A stretch of 46,081 nt of DNA, taken from positions 1 through 46,081 of the forward strand of contig JAGVYH010000047.1 in assembly GCA_018303325.1 (NCBI GenBank). Reading direction: 5' to 3'. The position numbers and the translations under genes are program-made. The notes under the pieces are model-generated. The model saw only the letters and a program-made list of their open reading frames with translations. It was not told the origin of the DNA and did no database searches. Origin of the DNA: Candidatus Woesearchaeota archaeon (GTDB lineage Archaea > Nanobdellota > Nanobdellia > Woesearchaeales > DSVV01). Below are positions 33,744-43,300 of the stretch, piece after piece. The stretch's first letter is position 1. Each line of letters opens with the position of its first letter.

Positions 33744-34862
33744 ATGTCATCAAAAAATACAATAACTGTATTATACATGCCCGGAAGGGAGAGAAGTTAT
33801 GCAAGAACATCTATTTTTATTATAGGTATGAAAAAAATAGGCATTAATTTAATAGACTGCTCTTCCCAGAATAAGTCTAATATAAGATACTTAGAAGTTT
33901 TGTTTAAATTCTTTAAAAATAAAAATCGAGCTGATATAATTTTAGTTGGTTTTTTAGGCCAACATTTAATGCCTATTGTAAAATTATTTGCCAAAAAAAA
34001 CCAAAAAATAATATTCGACGCTTTTCTTTCAACATATGATACAATGGTTTTTGACAAAAAAAAAGTTAAAGAATCTTCATATCTTGCTAAACTTTTTTGG
34101 TGGTTAGATAAAAAATCGTCAATGCTTGCTGATGTTGTTCTTTTAGATACATTTCAGCATATTAATTATTTTTCAGAAACATTTAATATTTCTAAAAGTA
34201 AATTCAGGCGTGTTCTTATTGGAGCAGATGATACCTTCTTTTATCCAAAGAAAACAACAGAAATTATCGAATCAACAACTGATAATAAAAATATTCAAAA
34301 AAATAACAAATTTATTGTTGAGTTCCATGGCTATTTTATACCATTGCAAGGTGTTGAGTATATAATTCGCACAGCAAAAATACTACAAAATGAAAAAGAT
34401 ATCTTGTTTAAGCTGATTGGAGATGGCCAAACATTTGAATATTGTAAAAAACTTGCAAATGATTTGAATTTACACAATGTTTTGTTTTTAGGAAAACAGC
34501 CTTATCATCAAATTCCATCATATATTGCAGAATGTGATATAGGATTAGGGATTTTTGGTTCTTCAATGAAAACGCAAAGAGTTATACCTAATAAAGCGTA
34601 CGAAATTATTGCAATGAATAAACCATTAATTACTGCAGATACTCTTGCAACAGCAGAATTGTTTGAACATAAAAAACATGCGTATCTTTGCAAACCAAAA
34701 GATCCTGCATCAATTGCAAATGCAATTTTACTGTTAAAAAATGATAAAATACTCAGAAACAAAATTGCAAATAATGGTTACAGTTTGTTTAAAGAAAAAT
34801 GCTCAACAGAAACAATAGGAACTGAATTGAAAAAGATAATAGAAAGATTGAGTCATAGTTAA
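33744..34862 (+). CDS. Divergent GT4-family glycosyltransferase
   Basis: 372 residues from ATG 33744, chosen from the TATA position; the frame opens 7 codons earlier at 33723. The N-terminal domain is weakly conserved. The C-terminal domain has FHGYFIPLQGVEYIIRTA, FKLIGDGQTFEYCK, FLGKQPYHQIPSYIAECDIG and VIPNKAYEIIAMNKPLI, the GT4 donor-site pattern with PNK-x-x-E in place of the usual E-x7-E beginning. Cytosolic sugar transfer is likely. It is divergently oriented to the epimerase-led operon and ends against a hairpin at 34881. Confidence 0.82.
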   Translation: MSSKNTITVLYMPGRERSYARTSIFIIGMKKIGINLIDCSSQNKSNIRYLEVLFKFFKNKNRADIILVGFLGQHLMPIVKLFAKKNQKIIFDAFLSTYDTMVFDKKKVKESSYLAKLFWWLDKKSSMLADVVLLDTFQHINYFSETFNISKSKFRRVLIGADDTFFYPKKTTEIIESTTDNKNIQKNNKFIVEFHGYFIPLQGVEYIIRTAKILQNEKDILFKLIGDGQTFEYCKKLANDLNLHNVLFLGKQPYHQIPSYIAECDIGLGIFGSSMKTQRVIPNKAYEIIAMNKPLITADTLATAELFEHKKHAYLCKPKDPASIANAILLLKNDKILRNKIANNGYSLFKEKCSTETIGTELKKIIERLSHS

Positions 34863-34880
34863 ATAACTTATCATATCAAC

Positions 34881-34983
34881 GTATGTAATAAGTTTGCAAC
34901 TTTTGGTTATAAACAAAACCTTGATTTTACCTAAACCGCGGCTAAAATGAGCTTCATTTCAAGGTCGACTTATTACTTACATA
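34881..34983. repeat. Long imperfect hairpin between convergent genes
   Basis: GTATGTAATAAG on the left pairs with CTTATTACTTACAT on the right, and internally AACCTTGA pairs with TCAAGGT; CCGCGG lies near the centre. It sits between a plus-strand GT4 gene (stop 34862) and a minus-strand GT2 gene (stop 35068), where a bidirectional terminator would be expected. It has neither E- nor A-family termini. Confidence 0.5.
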
Positions 34984-35067
34984 TTAACAGACAATAAATT
35001 TACTAAATTTTATCACTTTACTTGTACATATTGTGTGATGTATTTTTCTTTTATTTGTATTAATATC

Positions 35068-35970
35068 CTACTTCCTGTTCATATCCGCAAACAATCCAAA
35101 CAAAGAAATCTGTAAACCTATCATTATTGTTAAAATACATAACATTATCAATGCAATATGTCCTTCTATTCCTGTGGTGAGATGCAGATATACTAAATAA
35201 AGGCCAATAATAAATCCACACCCGAAGATCGCCCCACCTAAAATACCAAAGAACTTTAATGGTTCATAATCCCTGTAAACACGAAGAACATTTAATCCTG
35301 CTCTTATACCATATTCATAAGCGCTTTTCATCAGTTTGCTTTTTCCATGGCGCCGTTTTGCAAAGAAAATAGGCAATTCTTTTATTTTGAACTTTGATCT
35401 AACTGCTTTTATAATCTGTTCTTGAGTGTAAGTGTGTGAAGAGGATATCTTTATTTTTTCCCCGACCTCTCTGGTAAATGCTCTAAATCCTGTCTGTGCG
35501 TCAGTTATCCTTGCTCGGGTTATATTAGAGACAACTATTGAAAATGCAATATTGCCTAACCTTTTTATTAGTGGCATTTCTTCTATTTTTCCTTTAAATC
35601 TTGAGCCGAGCACTAATTCATACCCTTCTTCAATTTTTTTAATCATTCTGGGAATATCCTTAGCTAAATACTGGCCATCTGCATCAAAATGTACAATTAT
35701 CTCTGCCTTTAATTCAAGGCATTTTTTCATTTCTGTCCTAAAAGTTTCTGCAAGACCGTAGTTTTTTGGGTGTGAAACAACTATTGCACCATGTTTTTCT
35801 GCTAATTCTTTTGTTCTGTCTTTTGAGCCGTCGTTAACAACTAATATTTTATAATTAGAACTATAACTTATATTTCTCATTACATTTTTAATATCTTCAA
35901 GAACTTTAACAATCGTTCCTTCCTCATTATAAGCAGGTATAGTGATTACTATGTTTGGTGTTCTCTTCAT
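35068..35970 (-). CDS. GT2 glycosyltransferase, dolichyl-phosphate-sugar synthase type
   Basis: 300 residues. GT-A domain: VITIPAYNEEGTI, VVNDGSKDRTKE, HFDADGQYLAKDIP (DxD metal site, about residue 97), VLGSRFKG, and DAQTGFRAFTREV. Two TM helices (about 240-262 and 272-295) close it, as in Dpm1-like archaeal enzymes. It probably charges dolichyl phosphate with a single sugar for use outside the membrane, where GT-C enzymes act. It is the last of three minus-strand genes (37040 to 35068) with gaps of 12 and 23 nt, so an operon. Confidence 0.88.
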   Translation of the reverse strand: MKRTPNIVITIPAYNEEGTIVKVLEDIKNVMRNISYSSNYKILVVNDGSKDRTKELAEKHGAIVVSHPKNYGLAETFRTEMKKCLELKAEIIVHFDADGQYLAKDIPRMIKKIEEGYELVLGSRFKGKIEEMPLIKRLGNIAFSIVVSNITRARITDAQTGFRAFTREVGEKIKISSSHTYTQEQIIKAVRSKFKIKELPIFFAKRRHGKSKLMKSAYEYGIRAGLNVLRVYRDYEPLKFFGILGGAIFGCGFIIGLYLVYLHLTTGIEGHIALIMLCILTIMIGLQISLFGLFADMNRK

Positions 35971-35993
35971 ATCACAAGGAAATCAAGAATGTT

Positions 35994-36476
35994 TTAAATG
36001 TATTTTGCTTTTTTTCTTCTTAATATTCTTTTAATAAAAATTATCAATAAATATATCGCTAAGCTAATTATCATTAGATACCAATACTGATTTGACCAAA
36101 AAATATTCAGCTCATAGCTTTTCCATGAAATAGGATACAATAATAACATCTGATTTATGAAAACCTCTTTGTTTGTTAAGTCTGCTGCTAAATGTAATGC
36201 CCACCCTAGTGATATAAGCAAAAAATTGAGGATATATTCTCCACGGAAAAATAGAATTATAATAATTGTTAGAAGAATCAAACCAACAGGTGTATGAAAC
36301 GGAATTAAGAGCCACTTAATCTCTTTCATCGGAAAATCTATAAAAAAGCTTAATAATGATATCTTTAACACTAAATCAGGCAGCACAGAGCCTAAGATAA
36401 CTAAGCTTTTTCGTCTGATATTAAATAATTCACAGATAATTAATCCAATTAATACATGTGTTATTAAGTCAGGCAT
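35994..36476 (-). CDS. YdjM-like membrane-bound metal-dependent hydrolase-type protein
   Basis: 160 residues, about four TM segments. The conserved positions of the DUF457/YdjM family are visible: D-x-x-T-H at the N-terminus (PDLITHVLIG), LGSVLPDLVLK, PFHTPVGLI and LGWALHLAADL, giving His and Asp residues spaced like zinc-dependent phospholipase C. Function within the family is not established. A GGAG ribosome site lies within the preceding gene's stop region, 12 nt away, supporting translational linkage with the 36489 gene. Confidence 0.75.
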   Translation of the reverse strand: MPDLITHVLIGLIICELFNIRRKSLVILGSVLPDLVLKISLLSFFIDFPMKEIKWLLIPFHTPVGLILLTIIIILFFRGEYILNFLLISLGWALHLAADLTNKEVFINQMLLLYPISWKSYELNIFWSNQYWYLMIISLAIYLLIIFIKRILRRKKAKYI

Positions 36477-36488
36477 TATTATACTCCA

Positions 36489-37040
36489 TTATTCTAATTT
36501 TATCTTTTCTATAAATCCATTTGCGGTTAATTTCCACTCTCTAAAAAATACAAATATAACATAAATCAGTGCAATAAAAGAAATAATATATTTTACATAA
36601 TTGTAATCATTGTTCCAGTATTCTGATACTTCTATATAATTCTTCTGTTCATTCGACTCAGATTTTTTATATGCACCTTTCAATAAAGTATATCCAAATA
36701 TTGCGTTAGGAATCTTTTCTTTGTATTTAATTAAAATCATTTCACTTCCTGATTTAAGATACATATCTTCTTCTGCAATACTTCCATCTTTGACACCCTT
36801 AACCCCCTCTTTTTCATAAACAACATTCCCTTTATGTGAAGCAATCTTTCCTTCATATTTATCTGGATTACTTAAAAACTGTTTAATAGAAGGATCATAC
36901 TTGTCAAAATTTAGATATGAATTTACACACAGCCAAACTAATGCCAGTATACAGATGCCAGCTATGAATATTTTTAATTTTAAATCCATTCGCTTTAAAT
37001 TCTCAACTTGCTTTAAACTCATTTTTTTAGAATCCATCAT
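36489..37040 (-). CDS. Two-TM protein with exterior beta domain, unknown function
   Basis: 183 residues. TM helices at about 23-43 and 146-166 flank a domain of about 100 residues rich in beta strands (FLSNPDKYEGKIASHKGNVV and ILIKYKEKIPNAIFGYTLL), resembling an OB-like fold seen in several archaeal membrane proteins. The first ATG (37040) and the next (37037) are both possible; a TATA at 37059-37072 lies about 26 nt away. It starts the operon leading to the YdjM-like and Dpm1-like genes, so a role in lipid-linked sugar handling is possible. Confidence 0.65.
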   Translation of the reverse strand: MMDSKKMSLKQVENLKRMDLKLKIFIAGICILALVWLCVNSYLNFDKYDPSIKQFLSNPDKYEGKIASHKGNVVYEKEGVKGVKDGSIAEEDMYLKSGSEMILIKYKEKIPNAIFGYTLLKGAYKKSESNEQKNYIEVSEYWNNDYNYVKYIISFIALIYVIFVFFREWKLTANGFIEKIKLE

Positions 37041-37058
37041 TCTGCATTAAATCATAAT

Positions 37059-37072
37059 CTTTATATATATTA
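37059..37072. promoter_or_regulatory. Shared TATA box between two divergent leaderless genes
   Basis: TTTATATATATTA is close to palindromic and lies 18-24 nt from the plus-strand ATG at 37090 and 19-32 nt from the minus-strand ATG at 37040. The start codons are only 50 nt apart and no other TATA-like string fits, so one box may serve both directions. Confidence 0.5.
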
Positions 37073-37089
37073 TGAATTTAGCAGTTTTA

Positions 37090-39021
37090 ATGGAATATCT
37101 AACTTTACTGCTTTTTGTTGTCATTTGTTATGGTTTAGGATTTACCATACTAAAATTGGTTAAATTTGAAACAGATGTTCTGGAAAAACTGATAATATCA
37201 TTTGGGGTTGGTTTGGGAACATTGCCTATCTTGGGTATAATCCTTAGTTTTCTTCATGTGCCGCTTTACTGGTGGGTTTTTCTTATTTTAAGCTTATTAG
37301 TTCCAATGTTTTTATTAATAATTTTTTTCAAAAATAAATGGTTAAAATCCGAACAGGGTGTTGAAATTAATTTAAAAACTTATTTCTCAAATTACTTCTC
37401 AACTTATTTTTCAAATTATTTATCAGAAGGTCTTAAAATCTCAAAGTCAACACTCTACACCTTAATTGTTCTCGTCATGTTTTTAGCCATATTGTATGTA
37501 ATGAACAAAGGCGCATTTGTCAGTCCATGGTTAGAGGACGGTGATTCTTGGGGGCATATGGGTTATGCAAAATATATAGAAATTGAAAAAACAATCTATA
37601 ATCCAGAAGGAATCATTGTTTCACATTATGCAGCGCCTTATCCGCCAGGTTATGATTTGATTATGGGTGTTTTTTTTCAAGTATCTGACTCACCTTATTG
37701 GACAATGAAATTTTTTAATATACTCTTTATCTCGCTTGCAACTATATTTATCTATTTTTTTGTTAAAGAGTTTACAGGCGATAAAAACATCGCATTGTTC
37801 TCGTCGTTAATACTCACAATTATTCCCTCTTTTTTGAGCCATTTTATTTGGTCACATACATTAGGCATAATATTATTCTTCCCTGCTTTATACTGCATCA
37901 AAAAACTTGATATTGACAAAACATGGCTTTTGCCTTCAATCATTGTTATTTCAAGCATTTTAGTGACTGTGCCTGTAACAGCGTTTTATTTTGGCGCATT
38001 TTTAGGTTTGTATTGGCTAGGTAAAGTTATTTCAATAAGAAAACTGAATCTAAACATTATTTTTGCAGGAATTGGCGGTCTTTTATTATCTTTAATTTTT
38101 TGGGTGCACATGTTTATTATTTATGGTTTAGAAGGGGTGTTTAAACATTTAAGGTTGTTTAAAGATGGAGTAATTTCATTCAAAAAGATAATTACCCTGC
38201 AAGGGACAGGTGCTGTTGGTGGAGAAGCTAATTACAAACTTTTGGATTTTATCTGGGTAAACACGTATAATATGATTAATAATCCAAAAGGTATTGGCTT
38301 AATGCTATCTTTTATTGTAGTAATAGGTATTATTTATCTTATCTACCAGCTTGTCAAAGAACATAAACATTTCTTTAAAGAAGAAAATTCATGGGTGATT
38401 ATTTCTCTTATCTGGTTTATCTTTGCATTATTTTCTGTTCTTGGTCAGTATTTTCCAGTAAGAATGCCATATCCATTCAGAGCATGGTCATATCTGGCAA
38501 TTCCTGTTGCGATAATTGGCGCGTTAGGTTATTTCAAGCTTGTTGAATTGTCAAAAAAAATTCAAATACCTCATTTACTGATTTTTATTGTCGTCTTTTC
38601 TGGTTTACTGCTTACTTCAGGATATCAGAAATATACAGTTAACACAGTAGTATGGAATAATGAAAATTTTTACAGCTTTGACGAGGTTCAGCCTTATTTA
38701 TGGATGAAAGACAACCTGCCCAAAAATACAAAAGTGCTTTCATACTGCGGCGATTGGCTGGATGTTTTGGCTTATGACAAATTACAGGAAGGATGGAAAC
38801 CAGAAATCAACAAATTTTATAACAATGTTGTAAACATGACAACACAAGAGATTGTTTTATTTATGAAAACCTACGAGTACAATTATCTAATTATTGATGC
38901 GCAGTGCCTCAAGAAATATAATGCAACCTTTGCAAATGAAAGGTTGCAGGAAGCAATCGCTACAAGTATGTTTGAGCCGGCATATGATTCACAAATAGGA
39001 GTAATCTTGAAGAAAATATAA
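37090..39021 (+). CDS. GT-C-like polytopic membrane glycosyltransferase
   Basis: 643 residues from ATG 37090, chosen because the TATA box at 37059-37072 abuts the earlier ATG at 37072. About 12 TM helices and a C-terminal soluble exterior domain of about 110 residues (from NTVVWNNENF). The first large loop has WLEDGDSWGHMGYAKYI, where acidic residues occupy the place of the GT-C catalytic Asp, and PPGYDLIMG follows, as in PMT/ArnT-like enzymes. It would use a polyprenyl-phosphate sugar outside the membrane. A tetrapeptide repeat (TYFS, NYFS, TYFS, NYLS; 37378-37425) lies before the loop. Family assignment is tentative. Confidence 0.7.
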   Translation: MEYLTLLLFVVICYGLGFTILKLVKFETDVLEKLIISFGVGLGTLPILGIILSFLHVPLYWWVFLILSLLVPMFLLIIFFKNKWLKSEQGVEINLKTYFSNYFSTYFSNYLSEGLKISKSTLYTLIVLVMFLAILYVMNKGAFVSPWLEDGDSWGHMGYAKYIEIEKTIYNPEGIIVSHYAAPYPPGYDLIMGVFFQVSDSPYWTMKFFNILFISLATIFIYFFVKEFTGDKNIALFSSLILTIIPSFLSHFIWSHTLGIILFFPALYCIKKLDIDKTWLLPSIIVISSILVTVPVTAFYFGAFLGLYWLGKVISIRKLNLNIIFAGIGGLLLSLIFWVHMFIIYGLEGVFKHLRLFKDGVISFKKIITLQGTGAVGGEANYKLLDFIWVNTYNMINNPKGIGLMLSFIVVIGIIYLIYQLVKEHKHFFKEENSWVIISLIWFIFALFSVLGQYFPVRMPYPFRAWSYLAIPVAIIGALGYFKLVELSKKIQIPHLLIFIVVFSGLLLTSGYQKYTVNTVVWNNENFYSFDEVQPYLWMKDNLPKNTKVLSYCGDWLDVLAYDKLQEGWKPEINKFYNNVVNMTTQEIVLFMKTYEYNYLIIDAQCLKKYNATFANERLQEAIATSMFEPAYDSQIGVILKKI

Positions 39022-39071
39022 TTTACTAAACAAAACACAAATATAAACAATAAAAAAGAGATATAATTATT

Positions 39072-39449
39072 CTATTTCTTTTCATTTCTATTCTTTTTCA
39101 CTGCGTTTTCTAATGCTATCTTTCTTATTACCTTTTCAACCTTAATTCTAATGCTTTTTACAGTTATATAATTATAATACACCAATGCAATCAAAAAAAT
39201 AAATCCGCCAATAATAAAAAAATCCAGTCTTCGGCCAAATTTTAAAATATCTTTAATAACAAAATCCAATGACGTAGGGAAAATCACCATAAAAATAAAT
39301 CCAATCCATAATACTATCCAGAATAGGAATGTTTCAACTGAATATTCTTTTCGTTTGTAATGAAGGAAAGTGAAATATAACATTACTAAACTAAATAACA
39401 ACCCCAATATTTGTATTCCTAAAATCCCCTTCACTGCAACATCAGCCAT
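39072..39449 (-). CDS. DUF2304 membrane protein
   Basis: 125 residues, three TM helices (about 8-28, 41-61, 74-95) and a basic C-terminal tail. The layout GIQILGLLFSLVMLYFTFLH followed by LFWIVLWIGFIFMVIFP matches DUF2304, a small protein commonly encoded beside GT2 polyprenyl-phosphate glycosyltransferases and probably their membrane anchor. Here the upstream GT2 (39565-40305) lacks TM helices, which fits that idea. AGGTG 5-10 nt before ATG and a TATA-like string at 39474-39484 support the start. Repeat A4 lies between the two genes. Confidence 0.85.
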   Translation of the reverse strand: MADVAVKGILGIQILGLLFSLVMLYFTFLHYKRKEYSVETFLFWIVLWIGFIFMVIFPTSLDFVIKDILKFGRRLDFFIIGGFIFLIALVYYNYITVKSIRIKVEKVIRKIALENAVKKNRNEKK

Positions 39450-39498
39450 ATTTACACCTTTAAACTATTGATTTATAATATTTTATAATTTAGTTTCT

Positions 39499-39597
39499 TA
39501 TATACTAAAAGTGATTAATTTTCGAACAAATTAATCACTTTTGTAAGTTGGAAAGCAAAGCTTTCTAACTTCTCAGGAATCTCTGATTCCCGAGATA
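39499..39597 (-). repeat. Family A element, copy A4, overlapping a gene end
   Basis: On the minus strand it reads hairpin 2 (CTCGGGAATC/GATTCCTGAG), hairpin 3 (AAGTTAGAAAGC/GCTTTCCAACTT), hairpin 4 (GTGATTAATTT/AAATTAATCAC) and the closing TTTTAGTATATA. Hairpin 1 and the opening TATACTAAA are missing. The interval through hairpins 2 and 3 matches A1 over more than 40 nt. The GT2 stop codon lies inside hairpin 3, so hairpin 2 is coding. Confidence 0.85.
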
Positions 39598-40305
39598 TTT
39601 AATGATATTATATACTATTCTAAAGCCGTCGACAACAGTAGTCCCTTTATATTCATCATTGTATATTGTTGGTATTGGCACTTGTGAATATTTTAGTTTG
39701 TGTTTTCCAATATTTGCAATCATCTCGCTTTCCATACTGTAATCCTGCGATTTCCATCTGATTTTTCTATAATTCTCAGCCCAAACAGCTCTGTAGCCAG
39801 ACTGACTGTCACTTATCTTCACATGGAACAGCAAATTAATTATAAAGTTAATGAAATTATTACCAAACTTCATAACAAAGGGCATTTTCTTATTAAATCT
39901 TCTGACGCCGATTGCAATATCGCAATCTTTTAATTTTTCAGTAAAAACAGGAATCATATCTGCATCATGCTGCCCGTCGCCGTCGATAAAAATAAGAATA
40001 TTCGGATTTTTTTCATTGTTTTTTGCGCTTTTTTTTGTGTTTCTTGTCATGTTTCTAACAGCATAATCGCATCCTGTCTTTAATGCTGCACCCTTGCCAA
40101 GATTTACAATATGCCTCAGCACAATAGCTCCGCTGTTTTTTGCGATGTTATGGCTTTTATCTGTTGAGCCGTCGTCAACAACAACAACATTTTTTACATG
40201 TTTTTTGCATTTAGAAATAACTTCTCCAATATTCCTCTCTTCGTTGTGGATTGGAATTATAGCCCATACATTTTCCTTTAAATTTATATTTTCTGCGTTT
40301 GTCAT
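39565..40305 (-). CDS. Soluble GT2 glycosyltransferase with repeat-derived C-terminus
   Basis: 246 residues. WAIIPIHNEERNIGE, VVVDDGSTDKSH, NLGKGAALKTGC, FIDGDGQHDADMI (DxD, about residue 110) and DSQSGYRAVW define a dolichyl-phosphate sugar synthase-type GT2 without TM helices; the DUF2304 protein downstream may anchor it. A Lys/Asn-rich insert (RNTKKSAKNNEKNPN) precedes the DxD. The last residues (about YLGNQRFLRS plus stop) are encoded by repeat A4, so the native C-terminus was replaced or trimmed by the element. It lies 72 nt downstream of aglB on the same strand and may supply its lipid-linked sugar pathway. Confidence 0.87.
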   Translation of the reverse strand: MTNAENINLKENVWAIIPIHNEERNIGEVISKCKKHVKNVVVVDDGSTDKSHNIAKNSGAIVLRHIVNLGKGAALKTGCDYAVRNMTRNTKKSAKNNEKNPNILIFIDGDGQHDADMIPVFTEKLKDCDIAIGVRRFNKKMPFVMKFGNNFINFIINLLFHVKISDSQSGYRAVWAENYRKIRWKSQDYSMESEMIANIGKHKLKYSQVPIPTIYNDEYKGTTVVDGFRIVYNIIKYLGNQRFLRS

Positions 40306-40377
40306 TGCTTTAGCTTGTTAATTGGCTTTAGCATTACCATACTCTTTTACTCAATCTCTTCTTAGCACTTAATGGTA

Positions 40378-43300
40378 TTACTGTGAACCAACACCGTCTT
40401 CATTGATATTTTCTTCAGGATTCTCAAAGGCTGCTTTGTATGGTTCATTAGCCTCTTTTCCTTCCCAATCAATCTTCCACACAATTATCCTTGCTCCTGT
40501 AACATCAGTCACGTCATAAAACTTCTTGAAATGTTTCAGGCCATGGCCTTCTCCATAAAATAATATTGTGAATATGCTTCCTGCATGCAGTGGATGTGAC
40601 AGCACAATTTCATAATTGCCGTTTTGTGTCGGGATTAATGTTCCTGAAATACCAATCTTTGTGTTTTCATCTTTTCCAGTAATCATCTCAAACCCTTCTT
40701 TTGTAGGAAGATATAATTCATTCAGATAAAACTTTTCATTATTCTTTCCAAGATTTCCTCCAATAAAAGCTTCTTTGTCCTTAAGATTAATTTCCAGTTT
40801 TGCTACTTGATTGGATATTGGTACAGGACATTCAATCTTATTTTTTATTTCTGTGCCATTAATCTTTACTTTGGTGCAACCAATAGGCTTTCCTCTTACA
40901 TATCCTGGCCATGTTGATACCCATTGATCTGCAGGCGTTGTTTTTATTTCACTGTAATATTTTTTAGCATCTTCATCTGATAAGTTAAACTCTTCTTTAA
41001 GAATTTTTATTCCATCTTCCTTATTTTTGTCCTGAACTTTGCTGTACATACTAGATTTCTTAAAATCCCAAGAGCCAAAATGACCCCATACACCAGATTT
41101 AGAAACCATATCTTCAGATGTGATAAAATAATCTTGTGGGGGCTCACAATGTGTCCTGCTCAAAAGATAAATTATATCTTCCTCAGATACATTATTTTTT
41201 TCAAGCATTTCTCTTGCTTTTTCTTTATCAACAAGTATTATTTCGTCAAGCAATGTTTTTGCTTTTAATCCGTCGCCAAATATTTTGTTTAATCTGTCAT
41301 AAGGGTAATTTTTGCCGCAAACTAATAATCTTAATACACCTTTAGACTCTTCTTCTGTTTTAGCAAGCATTAATTTTCCTAGCCAATGTGCTTGTGGTTT
41401 ATCTTGTCCGCCCCCATCAAGTGTAACCCCTCTGTCTGCGATTGCCTTAAACCAATGCCCAAAATCCCACCATGAATTAACTATTGCTGTTTTGTTAGAA
41501 TCTTCTTTTATTTTAGTTAGTGCTTCGTACCATTGGTCGTTAATTAAAGGTATTTCATTTCTTACAATTTGGTTGGCTGCACTAATGGGTTTAAGCAGTA
41601 GTATAGCTATGAACACAATTAAAATCACATAACTTAAAGTTTTGTTTAAATTAATTGTTTTTGAGAGGAGATTTGTTAATTTTTTTACAATAATGCCTGT
41701 AAATGTTCCAAGACAGATTGCATAAGCAGGTACAAGCAGCAAACTAAACCTTACTCCTCTGCTTACTGAAAACATTGTACCAAACAAATAAATTGAAAAT
41801 AATAATGGATAAAGTATATTATACTCCACATATTCCTCATACTTGTCATCTTTTCTTTTTCTCATTATTTCTTCCCACCATATGACAAATATAAACTTAA
41901 TAATAATGGGAACACTTAACATGAACACATATATAGCAACAGAACTGAAAGAATCTCTGAAATAAATCATCAATGCAAACCAAAACACTGAACCAGACAA
42001 GATAAATAAATCTTCAGTTTCAATATTTTTATTAACGTAAAACGATAACATTATTCCTAATAATGTGAAAAATACAAGCAATTTACCGCCGACAGTCTGG
42101 AATATTGTGCCAACATCACCTGGATTCAGCTCTGCAACAGTCGTGAAAACATTTGGCCAAATATCTTTTACTGCAACATCTTTTAATTCTAAAAACATTA
42201 CTAATGCTTTTGGCGCGTCTTTAAATTCATGAAATTTATTAAACAAACTTGTTCCAATGCCGCCAAATATTAAGAATAAAATTAATACAATAATTAATCC
42301 TCGAATATCTTTGAACACGAATTTTTTGTGAAAGATCATCTTAATTATTCGGAAAGCAATAATGCCAAGTATTAAAAAGATGCTGAAGTTAACTATAAAC
42401 ATCCAGCCGCCCCATGCGTAAGCATATAACCCCATTGATAAGCCGCATAATGCGCAAAAAACTATTCTTTTTTTGATATCTTCATATTCAATTGCAAGGA
42501 TTAAAAACAAGAATATTAACAGTGGAAACAAAATGTTATAAGAATCTGTGTCTGAAAATCCAGCAGCTGTTCTTGAAAGAGCAAAAGGGTTTATTGCTAA
42601 GAATATCCCTGCCATTACTCCACCTAAATCACCAGCAATTTTTCTTACAAGAAAATAAGCAGGGATTATACCTAATGTATATATTATGACGGGAATATAA
42701 AACGCAACAGTTCTTAAAGGTACTTCAGAAAAAAGATTGATAAATTTATACAAATAAATTTCAATTGCTCCATGTAAATAATTTATTTTTAACGTGTCGC
42801 CACCACCAATATCTTCTTCAAGTAATGGGGCTAATCTATGATTATCATAATATCTTCCATTTACTTCTACATCCCCTGTATACCCATGCTCTATATAATT
42901 TCTGGCATCTCTGTACCACGACCATGGATCAATTTCATGCAGATAAACCTGTCCTGTCTCGTCTTGAAACTGCGCTCTTAATTGTTGTGCGCTCATTTCA
43001 GCCTGCTGATTAATTGTATCTTCATTTTGCGCAAGAAATCGCTTAAACTCATCTTCAATCAGGGCATTTCTGTTTGCTTCAGGTAAGTTGGGGTATTGCT
43101 GATTAATCTGCTGCCCAATTTGGTTTTTATAATAATTTTCTACATTATTTCTTCCCCAGTCATCTGCCACAGGCATAAATGCTGGCTGCAGTCTAAGAAA
43201 AATACTTAGAATAACTGGTATCAAAATCAGGAAAAAGGTTTTATTCTTTTTTATGAATTCTATTGTGGAAATACCTTTGTTTCTTTCATCTTTGTCATCA

